Source of the DNA: Faunimonas pinastri
GTDB lineage: Bacteria > Pseudomonadota > Alphaproteobacteria > Rhizobiales > Afifellaceae
Direction: 5' to 3'
Assembly: GCF_900110915.1 (NCBI RefSeq)
Contig: NZ_FOFG01000005.1
Span: forward strand, 172,595 to 236,594
DNA: 64,000 bases
Made by a program: the position numbers and the translations under genes. Position 1 is the stretch's first letter, and each line of letters starts with the position of its first letter. This document shows positions 18,184-28,365 of the stretch, piece by piece. The notes beneath the pieces are model-generated. The model did no database searches, was not told the DNA's origin, and saw only the letters and a list, made by a program, of their open reading frames with translations.

Positions 18184-19251
18184 ATGCCCGCCGACAGCCT
18201 CGCTGCTCTTGACGATCGTTCCCGGGAAATATTCAGGCGAATTGTCGAATCCTACCTGGAAACCGGCTCGCCCGTCGGTTCCCGCAACCTCAGCCGCATT
18301 CTCGCGACCGCGCTGTCGCCGGCCTCCGTCCGCAATGTCATGGCGGATCTGGAACATATGGGGCTGATCTACGCCCCGCACACCAGCGCCGGTCGCTTGC
18401 CGACGGAACTGGGGCTGCGCTTCTTCATCGATTCCCTGATGCAGGTCGGCGATCTCGGCGGCGACGAGCGCAAGCGCATCGAGAACGAGGTCATGGCGCA
18501 GGGGCGGCGCTCCGGCGTGGAAACGCTTTTGACCGAAGCCAGCCAGATGCTCTCCGGCCTTTCGCATGGCGCGGGCGTCGTGCTGGCCGCCAAGCAGGAC
18601 GTGCGGCTGAAGCATGTGGAGTTCGTGCGCATCGAGCCGACCCGCGCGCTGGTCGTGCTGGTCGGCGAGCAGGGTTCGGTGGAGAACCGCATCATCGAGG
18701 TCCCGCGCGAGCTGCCGACGTCGGCGATGACGGAAGCGTCGAATTACCTGAACGCCCATGTCCTCGGCCGCACGCTGACGGAAGCGCGGGTGGAACTGCA
18801 ACGGCTCCGCGACGTGCGCCGGCGCGAGATCGACGAGCTTTCCGAAAAGATGATCGCCGCGGGCTTCGCCACGTGGTCCGGCCCGCGCGAGGATGCGAAC
18901 ACGCTGATCGTGCGCGGCATGTCGAACCTGATCGGCGACGTGCGCGCGCTGGACGATCTGGAGCGCATCCGCCTGCTCTTCGACGATCTGGAAAGCAAGA
19001 CGGACCTGATCCAGCTTCTGGGGCTGGCGGAGCAGGGGGAGGGCGTGCGGATCTTCATCGGATCGGAGAACAAGCTCTTCTCGCTTTCCGGATCCTCGCT
19101 GGTGGTGGCGCCGTTCCGCGACGGCGGCGATCAGATCGTCGGCGTCCTGGGCGTGATCGGACCGACGCGGCTCAACTATGCCCGCGTGGTGCCGGCGGTC
19201 GACTACACGGCGCAGCTTATCAGCCAGTTTCTCAGTCATTCCCGACGATGA
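18184..19251 (+). CDS. hrcA: Heat-inducible transcription repressor HrcA
   Basis: HrcA represses groESL and related genes by binding CIRCE (TTAGCACTC-N9-GAGTGCTAA). The 355-residue protein has an N-terminal winged-helix region ([30 protein letters not shown] near residue 45) and the long HrcA effector domain. I find no CIRCE in the 126-bp rph/hrcA gap, so self-repression through CIRCE is not supported. grpE follows 87 bp downstream. Confidence 0.95.
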   Translation: MPADSLAALDDRSREIFRRIVESYLETGSPVGSRNLSRILATALSPASVRNVMADLEHMGLIYAPHTSAGRLPTELGLRFFIDSLMQVGDLGGDERKRIENEVMAQGRRSGVETLLTEASQMLSGLSHGAGVVLAAKQDVRLKHVEFVRIEPTRALVVLVGEQGSVENRIIEVPRELPTSAMTEASNYLNAHVLGRTLTEARVELQRLRDVRRREIDELSEKMIAAGFATWSGPREDANTLIVRGMSNLIGDVRALDDLERIRLLFDDLESKTDLIQLLGLAEQGEGVRIFIGSENKLFSLSGSSLVVAPFRDGGDQIVGVLGVIGPTRLNYARVVPAVDYTAQLISQFLSHSRR

Positions 19252-19338
19252 AGAGCACCCATACGCAAGGCGCGTGCTTGATTTCCGCCGCTTGAGTCTC
19301 GATATCGGGCGCAAAGTCAAAACCTGGGGCACAGAGAG

Positions 19339-20013
19339 ATGACGTCCACGGAAGACAAGAACACCGACGTTCACGCCGCCACCGCGGCGACCGACGGTGA
19401 AGCCAAGCACGCTGCCGCCGAGGATATCGCCAGGCAGCACCAGACCTACGATAGCGCGGAAGACGAAACCCAGGGCGACGACTTCGCCGGGGAGATCGCT
19501 CGCCTGGAAGCGGAAAAGGCCGACCTGACGGACCGCCTCGTCCGCACGGTCGCCGAGATGGAGAACCTCCGTCGGCGCACCGAGCGCGATGTTGCCGACG
19601 CGCGGCGCTATGCCGTGACCAAGTTCGCCGGCGACATGCTGACGGTCGGCGACAATCTTCGCCGGGCGCTGGAGGCTCTTCCGGCCGACACGCGCTCCGC
19701 TGCCGACGAGGGCCTCAAGGCGCTGCTCGACGGCGTGGAGATGACGGCGCGCGAGCTCGACCGTACGCTCGCCAAGCACGGCATCCAGGTCATCGCCGCG
19801 GAAGGCGAGCGGTTCGACCCGAACCGGCACCAGGCCATGTTCGAGATCCCGAACGCCGATGTGCCGAATGGCACGGTGATGCAGGTGATGCAGGCCGGAT
19901 ACACGATCGGCGACCGCGTGCTGCGCGCCGCCATGGTCGGCGTTTCGCGCGGCGGACCCAAGGCCGACGCTGCCGGTGGAGCGAAGGACCAGAGCGCGGC
20001 GGCCCAGAGCTGA
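19339..20013 (+). CDS. grpE: Nucleotide exchange factor GrpE
   Basis: GrpE releases ADP from DnaK. The 224-residue protein has an acidic, unstructured N-terminus, a long coiled coil (from about residue 50, through [17 protein letters not shown]), and the C-terminal beta domain ending in [17 protein letters not shown]. The alanine/serine-rich tail after that block is usual in this group. A purine-rich site (AGAGAG) precedes the ATG. Confidence 0.96.
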   Translation: MTSTEDKNTDVHAATAATDGEAKHAAAEDIARQHQTYDSAEDETQGDDFAGEIARLEAEKADLTDRLVRTVAEMENLRRRTERDVADARRYAVTKFAGDMLTVGDNLRRALEALPADTRSAADEGLKALLDGVEMTARELDRTLAKHGIQVIAAEGERFDPNRHQAMFEIPNADVPNGTVMQVMQAGYTIGDRVLRAAMVGVSRGGPKADAAGGAKDQSAAAQS

Positions 20014-20041
20014 GCCTGTCAGGCTCGGCCAATCGAATCGA

Positions 20042-20088
20042 TTCCGGCGATCAGGAACATGGTCCCATGTTCCTGATCCGTACCGGAA
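20042..20088. terminator. Long interrupted hairpin between convergent grpE and pheT
   Basis: Perfect 12-bp arms, GATCAGGAACAT at 20049-20060 and ATGTTCCTGATC at 20067-20078, are enclosed by outer arms TTCCGG (20042-20047) and CCGGAA (20083-20088). GATCAGGAAC occurs a third time at 20109-20118. No U-run follows. It may terminate both genes or be a repeated extragenic palindrome. Confidence 0.5.
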
Positions 20089-20127
20089 TTCATCGACTGT
20101 AGAGTACAGATCAGGAACTAGTGCCAA

Positions 20128-20146
20128 CACCTTGATGAACAAGGTG
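20128..20146. terminator. Second hairpin between grpE and pheT
   Basis: CACCTTG at 20128-20134 and CAAGGTG at 20140-20146 form a perfect 7-bp stem with a 5-nt loop, 40 bp after the first hairpin. There is no clear T-run on either strand, so its role as a terminator is a guess. Confidence 0.4.
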
Positions 20147-20205
20147 GGATTTCGTGAACAGGCGGTGACAATCCACAGCCTGTCCACAGCTTGTGCAGGA
20201 CGTTG

Positions 20206-22620
20206 CTAGCTGCGCAGCGTGCCGCCCGTCGCCTTCTCCACGGCCGCGACGACGGCCTTGGTCACGCCTTCGATTTCCTCGTCCGTCAGCGTGCGATCAC
20301 GCGGCTGCAGCGTCACCTCGATCGCGACGGACTTGCGGCCTTCGCCCAGCGACGCACCCTCGAACACGTCGAAAACGACTGCATCGGTGATGAGCGCCTT
20401 GTCGGCGCCCCTGGCGGCGCGGGCGATCTGGTCGGCCGTGACTGTCGTTTCCACCGCGAAGGCGAAATCGCGCGTTACGGCTTGCAGGTCGGAAGCGTTC
20501 AGCGCCGGGCGCGCGGTGCGGGTGGACTTCGGCAGTGGGATCGCGTCGAGATCCACCTCGAAGGCGACCAGCGGGCCGGTCACGTCCAGGGCATCCAGCA
20601 CGCGGGGATGGATCTCGCCGAAGGTGGCGAGGCGGTTCTTCGGCCCGAGCATCAGCGAGCCGACGCGACCGGGATGGTACCAGGACGGACCTTCGGCGAC
20701 GATCTGCAGCCGGTCGATCGGCGCGCCGGCCGCTTGCAAAACGGCGAGCGCATCCGCCTTGGCATCGAACACGTCATAGGCGCGGGGCTTGGCTTCCCAG
20801 TGCCGCGGGCCGGTGTCGCCACGGCGCACGCCGGTGACGTTGATGCGCTCGTCCTTCGGACGGTCGCCGCCATAGACCTGGCCCGCCTCGAAGAGGGAGA
20901 CGTTGGCAAAGCCGCGCGCCACGTTGCGGCCCACGGCCGCGATCAGGTTCGGCACCAGCGAGGGCCGCATGTCGGTCAGTTCCGACGAGATCGGATTGGC
21001 GAGCTGCAGCCCGGTCTGGCCGCCGCCGAAGAGTTCGGCGCGGGGCGTGGACAGGAAGGACCAGGTCACCGCCTCGTTCATGCCACGCGCGGCGAGCGTG
21101 CGGGCGGCCAGGAAGCGGCGGCGCTGCGCGGTATTGATGCGCCGGCCGGTGACTGTTTCCAGACGCGGCAGCGGCAGGCTCTCGATGTTGTCGAGGCCGT
21201 GGACGCGGATCACCTCTTCCACGAGATCCGCCTCGCCATCGACATCCGGCCGCCACGAGGGCACGCCGACATCGAGCCGGTCGCCGGCCTCATCGACCGT
21301 GAAGCCGAGGGCGCGGAGAATGCGGACCTGCTCGTCGGCCGGCACGTCGACGCCGGCCAGCGTCTTCGTGCGTTCCAGCCGCAGCGAATAACGCGCATCG
21401 CGAACGGGTGCTTCCCCGGCGATCACCAGCTCGGAAGCCTCGCCGCCGCACAGATCCAGGATCATCCGCGTGGCGATCTCGGCGCCGGCCTGCGTGAAGG
21501 CCGGATCGATGCCGCGCTCGAAGCGGTAGCGCGCATCGGAATGGATGCCGAGCTTGCGGCCGGTTTCAGCCGTGCGGATCGGGTCGAAATAGGCGGCTTC
21601 CAGGAAGACCGTCGTGGTCTCGTCCGAGCAGCCGGAAGCTTCGCCGCCCATGATGCCGCCGAGGCTTTCCACGCCATTCCCGCGATCGTCGTCGGCAATC
21701 ACCGTCATGCCGGGGTGCAGCATGTAGAGCTTGCCGTTCAGCGCCTGCAGCGGCTCGATCGGTGTGGCGGAGCGCACGGTCAGCCTGGTGCCCGCGAGCT
21801 TGTCGGCATCGAAGACATGCAGCGGCCTGCCATAGGCGAAGGTCATGTAGTTCGTGATGTCGACCAGCGCCGAGATCGGGCGGAGGCCGATGGCGCGAAG
21901 CCGCTTCTGCATCCAGTCCGGCGAGGGGCCGTTCTTGACGCCGCGAATGGTCCGGCCGACGAAATGCGGGCAGGGCTTGTTGTCGCCGCCGAAGGAGAGT
22001 TCCACCGAGATCGGGCTGGCGAACGTACCGGCCACGGGTTCGGCGGCAATCGGCTTCAGCGTGCCGATGCCCTTGGCCGCGAGGTCGCGGGCGATCCCGT
22101 AGACGCCGAGCGCATCCGGCCGGTTCGGCGTCACGCCGACATCGATCACCGGATCGTCGAGGCCGATCCATGCCGCATAGGAGGCGCCGACGGGCGCGTC
22201 TTCGGGCAGGTCGATGATGCCGTTATGCTCCTCGGAAAGCAGGAGTTCCCGCTCCGAGCACATCATGCCGTTGGATTCCACGCCACGGATCACGCCGACC
22301 TTCAGGGTCGTGTCGATGCCGGGAACATAGGTGCCGGGCGGGGCGAAGACGGTCTTCATGCCGGCCCGCGCGTTGGGTGCGCCGCAGACCACCTGCAACG
22401 GCTCGCCGGAGCCGGTATCCACCTTGCAGACGCGGAGCCGGTCGGCATTCGGGTGCTGCACGGCTTCCAGCACATGGACGATGGTGAAGGGACGCAGCGC
22501 CTCGGCCGGGTTCTGGATCTCTTCCAGCTCCAGGCCCAGATGCGTCAGCGCCTCGGCAATGTCGGCGGCGGAAGCGTCGGTGTCGAGGTGGTCCTTCAGC
22601 CAGGACAGGGTGAACTTCAT
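20206..22620 (-). CDS. pheT: Phenylalanyl-tRNA synthetase beta subunit
   Basis: The 804-residue protein begins with [12 protein letters not shown], followed by the tRNA-binding OB domain (residues about 40-150), the B3/B4 editing domain, the B5 domain, the catalytic-like core and the C-terminal ferredoxin-fold anticodon-binding domain. It pairs with PheS as an alpha2-beta2 enzyme. The start overlaps the pheS stop (ATGA). Confidence 0.97.
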   Translation of the reverse strand: MKFTLSWLKDHLDTDASAADIAEALTHLGLELEEIQNPAEALRPFTIVHVLEAVQHPNADRLRVCKVDTGSGEPLQVVCGAPNARAGMKTVFAPPGTYVPGIDTTLKVGVIRGVESNGMMCSERELLLSEEHNGIIDLPEDAPVGASYAAWIGLDDPVIDVGVTPNRPDALGVYGIARDLAAKGIGTLKPIAAEPVAGTFASPISVELSFGGDNKPCPHFVGRTIRGVKNGPSPDWMQKRLRAIGLRPISALVDITNYMTFAYGRPLHVFDADKLAGTRLTVRSATPIEPLQALNGKLYMLHPGMTVIADDDRGNGVESLGGIMGGEASGCSDETTTVFLEAAYFDPIRTAETGRKLGIHSDARYRFERGIDPAFTQAGAEIATRMILDLCGGEASELVIAGEAPVRDARYSLRLERTKTLAGVDVPADEQVRILRALGFTVDEAGDRLDVGVPSWRPDVDGEADLVEEVIRVHGLDNIESLPLPRLETVTGRRINTAQRRRFLAARTLAARGMNEAVTWSFLSTPRAELFGGGQTGLQLANPISSELTDMRPSLVPNLIAAVGRNVARGFANVSLFEAGQVYGGDRPKDERINVTGVRRGDTGPRHWEAKPRAYDVFDAKADALAVLQAAGAPIDRLQIVAEGPSWYHPGRVGSLMLGPKNRLATFGEIHPRVLDALDVTGPLVAFEVDLDAIPLPKSTRTARPALNASDLQAVTRDFAFAVETTVTADQIARAARGADKALITDAVVFDVFEGASLGEGRKSVAIEVTLQPRDRTLTDEEIEGVTKAVVAAVEKATGGTLRS

Positions 22621-23693
22621 GTCGTCAGTCCTTCGGCGAGGCTCGGCATCGCGACGCTGGAGAAGCCGTAATGGCGCAGCCAGCGGAGATCGGCCTCGAA
22701 AAATGCGCGGAGATCGGGGATGCCGTATTTCAGCATGGCGATGCGGTCGATGCCCATGCCGAAGGCGAAGCCCTGCACCTTGTCCGGATCGAGGCCGCCG
22801 GCGCGGATCACGTTGGGGTGCACCATGCCGGAGCCCAGAATCTCAAGCCAGCTGTCGCCGACGCCGATCTTCAGTTCCCCGCCTTCCCACGAGCAGCCGA
22901 TATCCACTTCCATCGACGGCTCGGTGAAGGGGAAATAGGATGGACGGAAGCGCATCTTCACTTCGTCCACCTCGAAGAAGGCCTTGCAGAAGGCCTCCAG
23001 CGTGCCCTTCAGGTTGGCGAGGCTCGCCGTCTCGTCGATGACGAGGCCTTCCACCTGGTGGAACATCGGCGTGTGCGTCTGGTCGGAATCCGAGCGGAAG
23101 GTGCGGCCGGGCGCGATGATGCGGATCGGCGGCTTGGTCCCTTCCATGGTGCGGATCTGCACCGGCGAAGTGTGCGTGCGCAACACCATGCGCGAGCCGT
23201 CTTCCTTCTCGCGAAGGTAGAAGGTGTCGTGCTCCTGCCGGGCGGGATGCTCCGGCGGGATGTTCAGCGCGCCGAAATTGTACCAGTCGGTCTCGATATG
23301 CGGGCCTTCGGCCACCGAGAAACCCATGTCGCCGAAGATCGCGATCACCTCTTCCATCACCTGCGTGACGGGATGGATGGTGCCAAAGCTCTCCGGCCGC
23401 GCGGGGAGGGTGACGTCGACACGCTCGGTGCGCAGCCGCTCCTCCAGCGCCGCCTCGCGCAGGATCCCACGCTGGGCTTCCAGCGCGCGGGTCACGCGGT
23501 CCTTGAGGCCGTTCAGCGCCGGACCGGCTTCCTTGCGCTCTTCCGGGCTCATCGTGCCCAGGCTCTTCATGCGCTCGGAGATCCAGCCCTTCTTGCCGAG
23601 CGCGCCGAGGCGGACGGCTTCCAGCCCGCGCTCGTCCTCGGCCGCGGCGACGGCGCCCAGGATTTCCTGTTCCAGTTCCTCAAGATCGGTCAT
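22617..23693 (-). CDS. pheS: Phenylalanyl-tRNA synthetase alpha subunit
   Basis: The 358-residue catalytic subunit has the N-terminal coiled coil and class II motifs: [19 protein letters not shown] (near residue 117), [10 protein letters not shown], the motif 2 [19 protein letters not shown] block, and the motif 3 [14 protein letters not shown] block. In most relatives rplT lies directly upstream; here it is 3.7 kb away. Confidence 0.97.
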   Translation of the reverse strand: MTDLEELEQEILGAVAAAEDERGLEAVRLGALGKKGWISERMKSLGTMSPEERKEAGPALNGLKDRVTRALEAQRGILREAALEERLRTERVDVTLPARPESFGTIHPVTQVMEEVIAIFGDMGFSVAEGPHIETDWYNFGALNIPPEHPARQEHDTFYLREKEDGSRMVLRTHTSPVQIRTMEGTKPPIRIIAPGRTFRSDSDQTHTPMFHQVEGLVIDETASLANLKGTLEAFCKAFFEVDEVKMRFRPSYFPFTEPSMEVDIGCSWEGGELKIGVGDSWLEILGSGMVHPNVIRAGGLDPDKVQGFAFGMGIDRIAMLKYGIPDLRAFFEADLRWLRHYGFSSVAMPSLAEGLTT

Positions 23694-23885
23694 TGCAATG
23701 CCTGTGCTCGCCCGGCGGGGCGCAATCCTGGCTGCCTTTTAGCAGACCGAACGCGGAGCGGAAGAGCGGGAATCGGCCCGTGTGACCCTCCGGCGAGCGG
23801 AATTCCGGCCTTCACCCTCGTTATCGGGCCCCCTTGCCGGGAGAGAACCGGCACCATAGGGATGCGGGCGTCAGGAGATCAGACC

Positions 23886-25073
23886 TTGCCCAAGAAGAAG
23901 ATGCGCGAGCGGCCGAAGTGGCGGAGCTGGATCCCGACAGGGCGGGAGTTCCGCTTCAAGGTGTTTTCCGGGCTGACGGCGACGCTGCCGGCGCTGGCGG
24001 AACGCTTCAACGCCTATGCCACAACGCTGACGGTGGAAGACGCGGCCGACGAGATCCTCGACGAAGCGGTCATCGAAACCGACGTGACGCTGCCGGACGA
24101 AACGGTGGCCGCGATCGGCGAGCACTTCGCGCTGGAGCGGAAGTTTCACCGCGAGATCGCCCGCACGGGCAAGGTGAGCTGGACGCTCGCCGCCGCGAAG
24201 GGCCTCGCCGTCCTCGGTCATACCGGCACGGTCGTCAGCCCGGCCCGCCGCGCCAAGGTCGCCGATCGCGGCACCCGCAACACGATGCTGTGGCGCCGCC
24301 TCGTGGATCGTCCGATCAAGGGCGATTGCCTGCCGCTTCTGGGCCTGCGCAAGGGCCACAAGCATTACTACAAGTTCCACGCGGAAACGGCGGCGCAGCT
24401 CGTCACCTTTCTCCGGCGCGACCATCGGCCGGGGCAGAGCCTGAAGGTGCTGGTGCGCCCGGATCTGACGAAGTACCAGCGCGCCTTCTTCGCAGCCGTG
24501 GAGAAGGCGCATCCCGGCGTGGAGGTGGTGACCGTGGGCGACGGCGAACGCGCCCTGCCTGAACGCACGCTTTTCTATCGCTACCGCATCAACTCGCTGA
24601 TGCGCAGTCCGCCGACGCCGGAGATCCTCGGCGACATCGAGGCGCTCTATCGCGACGAATACGGCCTCGGCCCGGCTCGCAACGAGGGGCGACGCATCTA
24701 TATCAGCCGCCGCGACGTGCGCCTGCGCAGCCTCGCCAACGAGCCGGAACTGCTGGCGGAACTTGCAAAGCGCGGCTTCGAGGTGATCTGCCCGTCGGAC
24801 CTCTCGCACCGCGAGCAGGTGGAGCTCTTTTCGTCGGCCGACCTGGTGGTCGCGACGCACGGGGCGGCGCTCACCAACATCATGTTCATGCCGCCGGGCT
24901 CCCGCGTGCTGGAGATGTTCAACGGCAGCCACATGATCAGCCCCTACATCTGGATGGCGGCGCTGAAGGGCGTGGCCCATGATTTCGTGGTCGGCAGCGA
25001 GGGCGACGGCACCGAACGCTTCGAGATCGACGTGGCCGAAGTCACGCGCCGGCTCGACCGCACGGACGTTTGA
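23886..25073 (+). CDS. Glycosyltransferase family 61 protein
   Basis: The 395-residue protein carries a GT61 (DUF563, PF04577) domain in its C-terminal half, recognised by RIYISRRDVRLRSLAN and by ADLVVATHGAALTNIMFMPP near residue 320. GT61 enzymes transfer pentoses or hexosamines to surface polysaccharides or glycans; the acceptor here is unknown. The start is a TTG at 23886 preceded by GGAG with 8 nt spacing; an ATG at 23901 is possible. No signal peptide is visible. It interrupts the usual rplT-pheS neighbourhood. Confidence 0.8.
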   Translation: MPKKKMRERPKWRSWIPTGREFRFKVFSGLTATLPALAERFNAYATTLTVEDAADEILDEAVIETDVTLPDETVAAIGEHFALERKFHREIARTGKVSWTLAAAKGLAVLGHTGTVVSPARRAKVADRGTRNTMLWRRLVDRPIKGDCLPLLGLRKGHKHYYKFHAETAAQLVTFLRRDHRPGQSLKVLVRPDLTKYQRAFFAAVEKAHPGVEVVTVGDGERALPERTLFYRYRINSLMRSPPTPEILGDIEALYRDEYGLGPARNEGRRIYISRRDVRLRSLANEPELLAELAKRGFEVICPSDLSHREQVELFSSADLVVATHGAALTNIMFMPPGSRVLEMFNGSHMISPYIWMAALKGVAHDFVVGSEGDGTERFEIDVAEVTRRLDRTDV

Positions 25074-25127
25074 ACCGGCGCTGAACCGGCGTGGCGCCTG
25101 GGCCGGGCTAGCTCTGGCAGCGCCCGA

Positions 25128-26189
25128 TCAACTCCGCCAGCGAAGCGTGTGCTCCTTCAGCGGATTGACGAAGGCGCGGCCGTTCGCCTGCGCGCTCATC
25201 CACTCGTCCTTGAGCCGCATCCACCAGCGCGCCTGCGTATCGGCGTCGTTGATCAGCATCAGCTTCGGCTGCGTCTTCAGTCCCTCGCGCTGCTGCACCA
25301 CAACGTCGCGGTCCTGCCTGACGAAGACGCGCATGAAGTGCCGGGCGATCGGCGCCACCGGCGAAAGCCAGCCGATCGACGACCAGAAGATCTGCGAGAC
25401 GATCGTCTCCTCGTCGGTGGTCGGCGTGATGGAGGTCAACCCCACCACCCAGTGCTTGTCGCCGCGGATGTGCTCGATCCGGTAGCCCGGCAGCATGTAG
25501 CTGATCTCGGTGGAAACGTTGTCGCCCAGAAGGCGCTTGTAGATGACGTTCTGCGGCGGGATGCGGTGCCGCTTCATGCGAAAGCCGAAGGGCGAGGGCT
25601 CAAAGGCCTTTTCCTTGGGCCGCAGCTTGGAGGCATCCTTCTTGAACCACCAGGACGTGTGCACGAAGGCCGCGTGGGTCGGGTCCATCAGCCCGAAGGC
25701 GGCATGGTCGGCCGAGCAGGGGAAGTCCATCGCCACGGCCGCCTTGGGCACCTCGCCGAACGGGATGTCGGGAAGCGCCGGCGGCTCCGGCGTCTCGCTT
25801 GCGGAAGGATCCTCCCCGGCCTGGGAAACGTAGACCCAGATCAGGCCGTAGCGCTCGATTGCCGGATAGCTTGAGCAGCGGATCTTGGAGAGGTCGATCT
25901 GCTGGCCCTCGCGCATGGAGGGAATGTCCACGCAGGTGCCGTCGGAGCCGAAGCGCCAGCCGTGGTAGCAGCACTGCACCGTGTCGCCCTGCACCGAGCC
26001 GTAGCGGAGCGGAATGCCGCGATGGGGACAGGTGTCGCGCATGGCGAAGACCTCGCCGGAGGTGCCGCGTGCCAAGAGCACCGGCTCGCCGGCGAGCGTC
26101 ATGCCCTTCAGCGCGCCCGTCTTCAGCGATGCACCCTCGGCCGCCATGTACCAGCAGCCCTTCAGGAGCTCGGCCTTCAGTCCCTGCAT
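25128..26189 (-). CDS. Rieske-type aromatic-ring oxygenase, alpha-subunit-like
   Basis: The 353-residue protein has an N-terminal Rieske [2Fe-2S] site (CPHRGIP, then CCYHGW near residues 53-76) and a mononuclear-iron site in DPTHAAFVH (Asp and two His, near residue 168). These belong to ring-hydroxylating or O-demethylating oxygenases that draw electrons from a separate reductase. No reductase or beta subunit is adjacent, so partner and substrate are unknown. The ATG at 26189 has a GGAG site; an upstream start at 26246 would add 19 residues. Confidence 0.85.
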   Translation of the reverse strand: MQGLKAELLKGCWYMAAEGASLKTGALKGMTLAGEPVLLARGTSGEVFAMRDTCPHRGIPLRYGSVQGDTVQCCYHGWRFGSDGTCVDIPSMREGQQIDLSKIRCSSYPAIERYGLIWVYVSQAGEDPSASETPEPPALPDIPFGEVPKAAVAMDFPCSADHAAFGLMDPTHAAFVHTSWWFKKDASKLRPKEKAFEPSPFGFRMKRHRIPPQNVIYKRLLGDNVSTEISYMLPGYRIEHIRGDKHWVVGLTSITPTTDEETIVSQIFWSSIGWLSPVAPIARHFMRVFVRQDRDVVVQQREGLKTQPKLMLINDADTQARWWMRLKDEWMSAQANGRAFVNPLKEHTLRWRS

Positions 26190-26413
26190 CGCCCGTTCTC
26201 CACGATCGTTCCGGCTCCATTGAGCGATCCCGGGCCGGCGGGTCAAGTCAAGGCTGCGGCAACGCCGGTGGCGGCAAATGCCCGCGGCAACCGTGTCGCA
26301 CCCCAGGCGGCCCAGGGCGGAGGAACAAGCGCGCGGCAGCCGGCGTTCGCCCCGTGGTCCGAATTATCCCGCGCCGCACCGGGCCGTTGCGGCACATCCA
26401 ACCCAGGTTGCGC

Positions 26414-27286
26414 ATGCTCTCGATCTTCCGGTCAACAGCCCTTGTGCTGATGCTCTGCTGCGGCGGCTGTTCCGCCGCCGATCTCGTGAATGCCGCGACA
26501 AGCCGCAGCGGCTACGAGGTGCAGCATCAGGCCTATGCGCCGGGCCCGCGCCACGGGCTCGACCTCTATGTTCCGGACACGGTGGCGCCCGATGCGCCGG
26601 TTGTCGTCTTCATCTATGGCGGTGGTTGGGTTTCCGGGGACAAGCAAACATACCTCTTCGCCGGCCAGGCCTTCGCTTCGCGCGGCTACATCACCGCCGT
26701 GCCGGACTACCGCGTCTACCCCGAGGTCCGTTTCCCGGATTTCATGGACGACGCGGCCGAGGCGGTCGCCTGGGTGGCGCAGCACGAGAAGACGCCGGAC
26801 GGCAAGCCCCGGCCGATCATCCTGGTCGGCCATTCCGCCGGCGCGCAGATCGCCATGCTGCTGGCGCTCGACAAGCATTATCTCGCCCGGCAGGAAACGC
26901 CGGTCTGCAATACGGTAATGGGCGTGGTGGGGATGGCCGGGCCATACGATTTCCTGCCGCTCAAGCAGGAGCGCTACAAGAAGGTGTTCCCCGAGAAGAC
27001 GCGGCCCGCCAGCCAGGCGATCGCCTTCGCCTCGCGGGACGAACCGCCGGTGCTGCTGCAGGCCGGCACGGGCGACACCACGGTCGATCCCGGCAACAGC
27101 CGCCGTCTCGCAGATCGCATCCGCGAAAAGGGCGGTCGGGTGGAGTTGAAGGAGTACAAGGGCGTGGGCCACGCCGAGTTGGTGGGCACGCTCGCCGCCC
27201 CGCTCCGCCATGTCGCCCCCACGCTGGACGACATCGACGCCTTCATCAAGGCGCAGGCGGGCAAGTCCGCTCCGTTCTGTCGCTGA
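26414..27286 (+). CDS. Lipoprotein alpha/beta-hydrolase (BD-FAE / carboxylesterase type)
   Basis: The 290-residue protein has a lipoprotein signal peptide (lipobox CGGC, Cys near residue 19), so it is probably membrane-anchored in the periplasm. The hydrolase fold shows the oxyanion block YGGGWVSGDK near residue 76, nucleophile elbow GHSAGA near residue 143, the acid in GTGDTTVD, and the catalytic His in GVGHAE. Small-ester hydrolysis is likely; the substrate is unknown. It is divergent from the Rieske gene. Confidence 0.82.
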   Translation: MLSIFRSTALVLMLCCGGCSAADLVNAATSRSGYEVQHQAYAPGPRHGLDLYVPDTVAPDAPVVVFIYGGGWVSGDKQTYLFAGQAFASRGYITAVPDYRVYPEVRFPDFMDDAAEAVAWVAQHEKTPDGKPRPIILVGHSAGAQIAMLLALDKHYLARQETPVCNTVMGVVGMAGPYDFLPLKQERYKKVFPEKTRPASQAIAFASRDEPPVLLQAGTGDTTVDPGNSRRLADRIREKGGRVELKEYKGVGHAELVGTLAAPLRHVAPTLDDIDAFIKAQAGKSAPFCR

Positions 27287-27315
27287 TCTGTCGCTGAAAC
27301 CTCGGTCGGAAACAG

Positions 27316-27341
27316 AAAAAGGCGGCCGAAGCCGCCTTTCT
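27316..27341. terminator. Bidirectional intrinsic terminator
   Basis: GGCGGC at 27321-27326 and GCCGCC at 27331-27336 with loop CGAA are flanked by A5 on the left and TTT on the right. It serves the hydrolase gene on the plus strand and rplT on the minus strand. Confidence 0.85.
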
Positions 27342-27364
27342 CATCAATCAGCGAAAGCGCCGGC

Positions 27365-27766
27365 TCAGCCGATTACGGCCTCGTATTCGCCGGTGGTGGC
27401 CTCCTTGAGGTAGGCCAGAGCCGTCTTCGCCTGCTCGGCGATGGCGGCGAAAGCGGCGGGCTCGTGGATCGCGATATCCGAGAGCACCTTGCGGTCGACC
27501 TCGATGCCGGCCTTGTTCAGGCCGTCGATCAGGCGGCCGTAGCTCAGGCCATGCTCGCGGGCGGCGGCGTTGATGCGCTGGATCCACAGGGCGCGGAAGT
27601 TGCGCTTGCGATTGCGGCGGTCGCGGTAGGCGTACTGGTTCGCCTTTTCCACAGCCTGCTTGGCAATGCGGATGGTGTTCTTGCGACGGCCGTAAAAGCC
27701 CTTCGCCTGCTTCAGAACTTTTTTGTGCTTGGCGTGAGCCGTCACGCCTCTTTTGACACGTGCCAT
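27365..27766 (-). CDS. rplT: 50S ribosomal protein L20
   Basis: The 133-residue basic protein begins [19 protein letters not shown] and contains [20 protein letters not shown], quoted in part as [13 protein letters not shown], and the [16 protein letters not shown] block. L20 is an early assembly protein of the large subunit and in several bacteria represses its own operon. It follows rpmI by 18 nt. Confidence 0.98.
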   Translation of the reverse strand: MARVKRGVTAHAKHKKVLKQAKGFYGRRKNTIRIAKQAVEKANQYAYRDRRNRKRNFRALWIQRINAAAREHGLSYGRLIDGLNKAGIEVDRKVLSDIAIHEPAAFAAIAEQAKTALAYLKEATTGEYEAVIG

Positions 27767-27784
27767 GGTGCGGTCTCCTCGGCC

Positions 27785-27982
27785 TTAGTTGTAGGGCATG
27801 AATTTGCGGACGATCCGGGCATCCGGCTCGGCGAGCACGGTGGTGCCGCGCGCCTTTCGGATGAACTTGGTGGTCCGCTTGATCATGCCGTGCCGCTTGC
27901 CGGCCTGGCCCGCCTTCACGTGTCCCGATCCCGTGAACTTGAAGCGCTTTTTAGCGCCCGACTTCGTCTTCATCTTGGGCAT
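27785..27982 (-). CDS. rpmI: 50S ribosomal protein L35
   Basis: The 65-residue protein begins [18 protein letters not shown] and ends with the [13 protein letters not shown]...[10 protein letters not shown] region typical of L35. I chose the ATG at 27982, which follows AAGGAG. A longer frame reaches 28087, but its extra residues are not L35-like. infC, usually upstream, is not in this position. Confidence 0.97.
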   Translation of the reverse strand: MPKMKTKSGAKKRFKFTGSGHVKAGQAGKRHGMIKRTTKFIRKARGTTVLAEPDARIVRKFMPYN

Positions 27983-28290
27983 TCTGCTCTCCTTGAAACG
28001 CGACAAGGCCCCGCTGGAACGGAGCCGCCGCATCGCCGCTCTGAATTGAGCATTCTGGATCGCCACGGCATGCCCTTGTCCGGACAAGCGGAAGCTCGCA
28101 CCTCTGCCAGTCCTTGGCCGGGCGATCCGAGGCGGCTCCTATAGCCCGGACGGCGCCCGCACGCAAGCAGCCGGCCTGCGGAAACCGGTCGCCGTACCGC
28201 TTTCCTGGGCGCAAAAGTCGGGCAGGGCAACACAGCGGTTGCACAGGCGCCGAACCTGTGGCATTGACGCGCCCGATCCACCCGATCAGC
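27983..28290. other. Gap between rpmI and tRNA-Thr
   Basis: The 308 bp hold the rpmI leader and promoter on the minus strand and the tRNA promoter on the plus strand. No gene is supported. infC is absent. I could not identify a convincing L20-binding leader structure by eye. Confidence 0.4.

Positions 28291-28365
<75 letters not shown>

Noticed and set aside
20165..20200. DnaA-box-like repeats (two TCCACAG copies) suggesting an origin
   Set aside because: Each matches TTATCCACA at only 7 of 9 positions, there are only two, and there is no AT-rich unwinding region or dnaA/parAB gene nearby.
20191..22671. 826-codon open frame on the plus strand
   Set aside because: It is antisense to pheT. 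High GC leaves long open antisense frames, and the peptide has the Arg/Asp/Gly/His-rich composition of a shadow.
22671..23885. N-terminal extension of the GT61 frame
   Set aside because: The first 405 codons are antisense to pheS. The GT61 protein begins at the TTG at 23886 with a ribosome-binding site.
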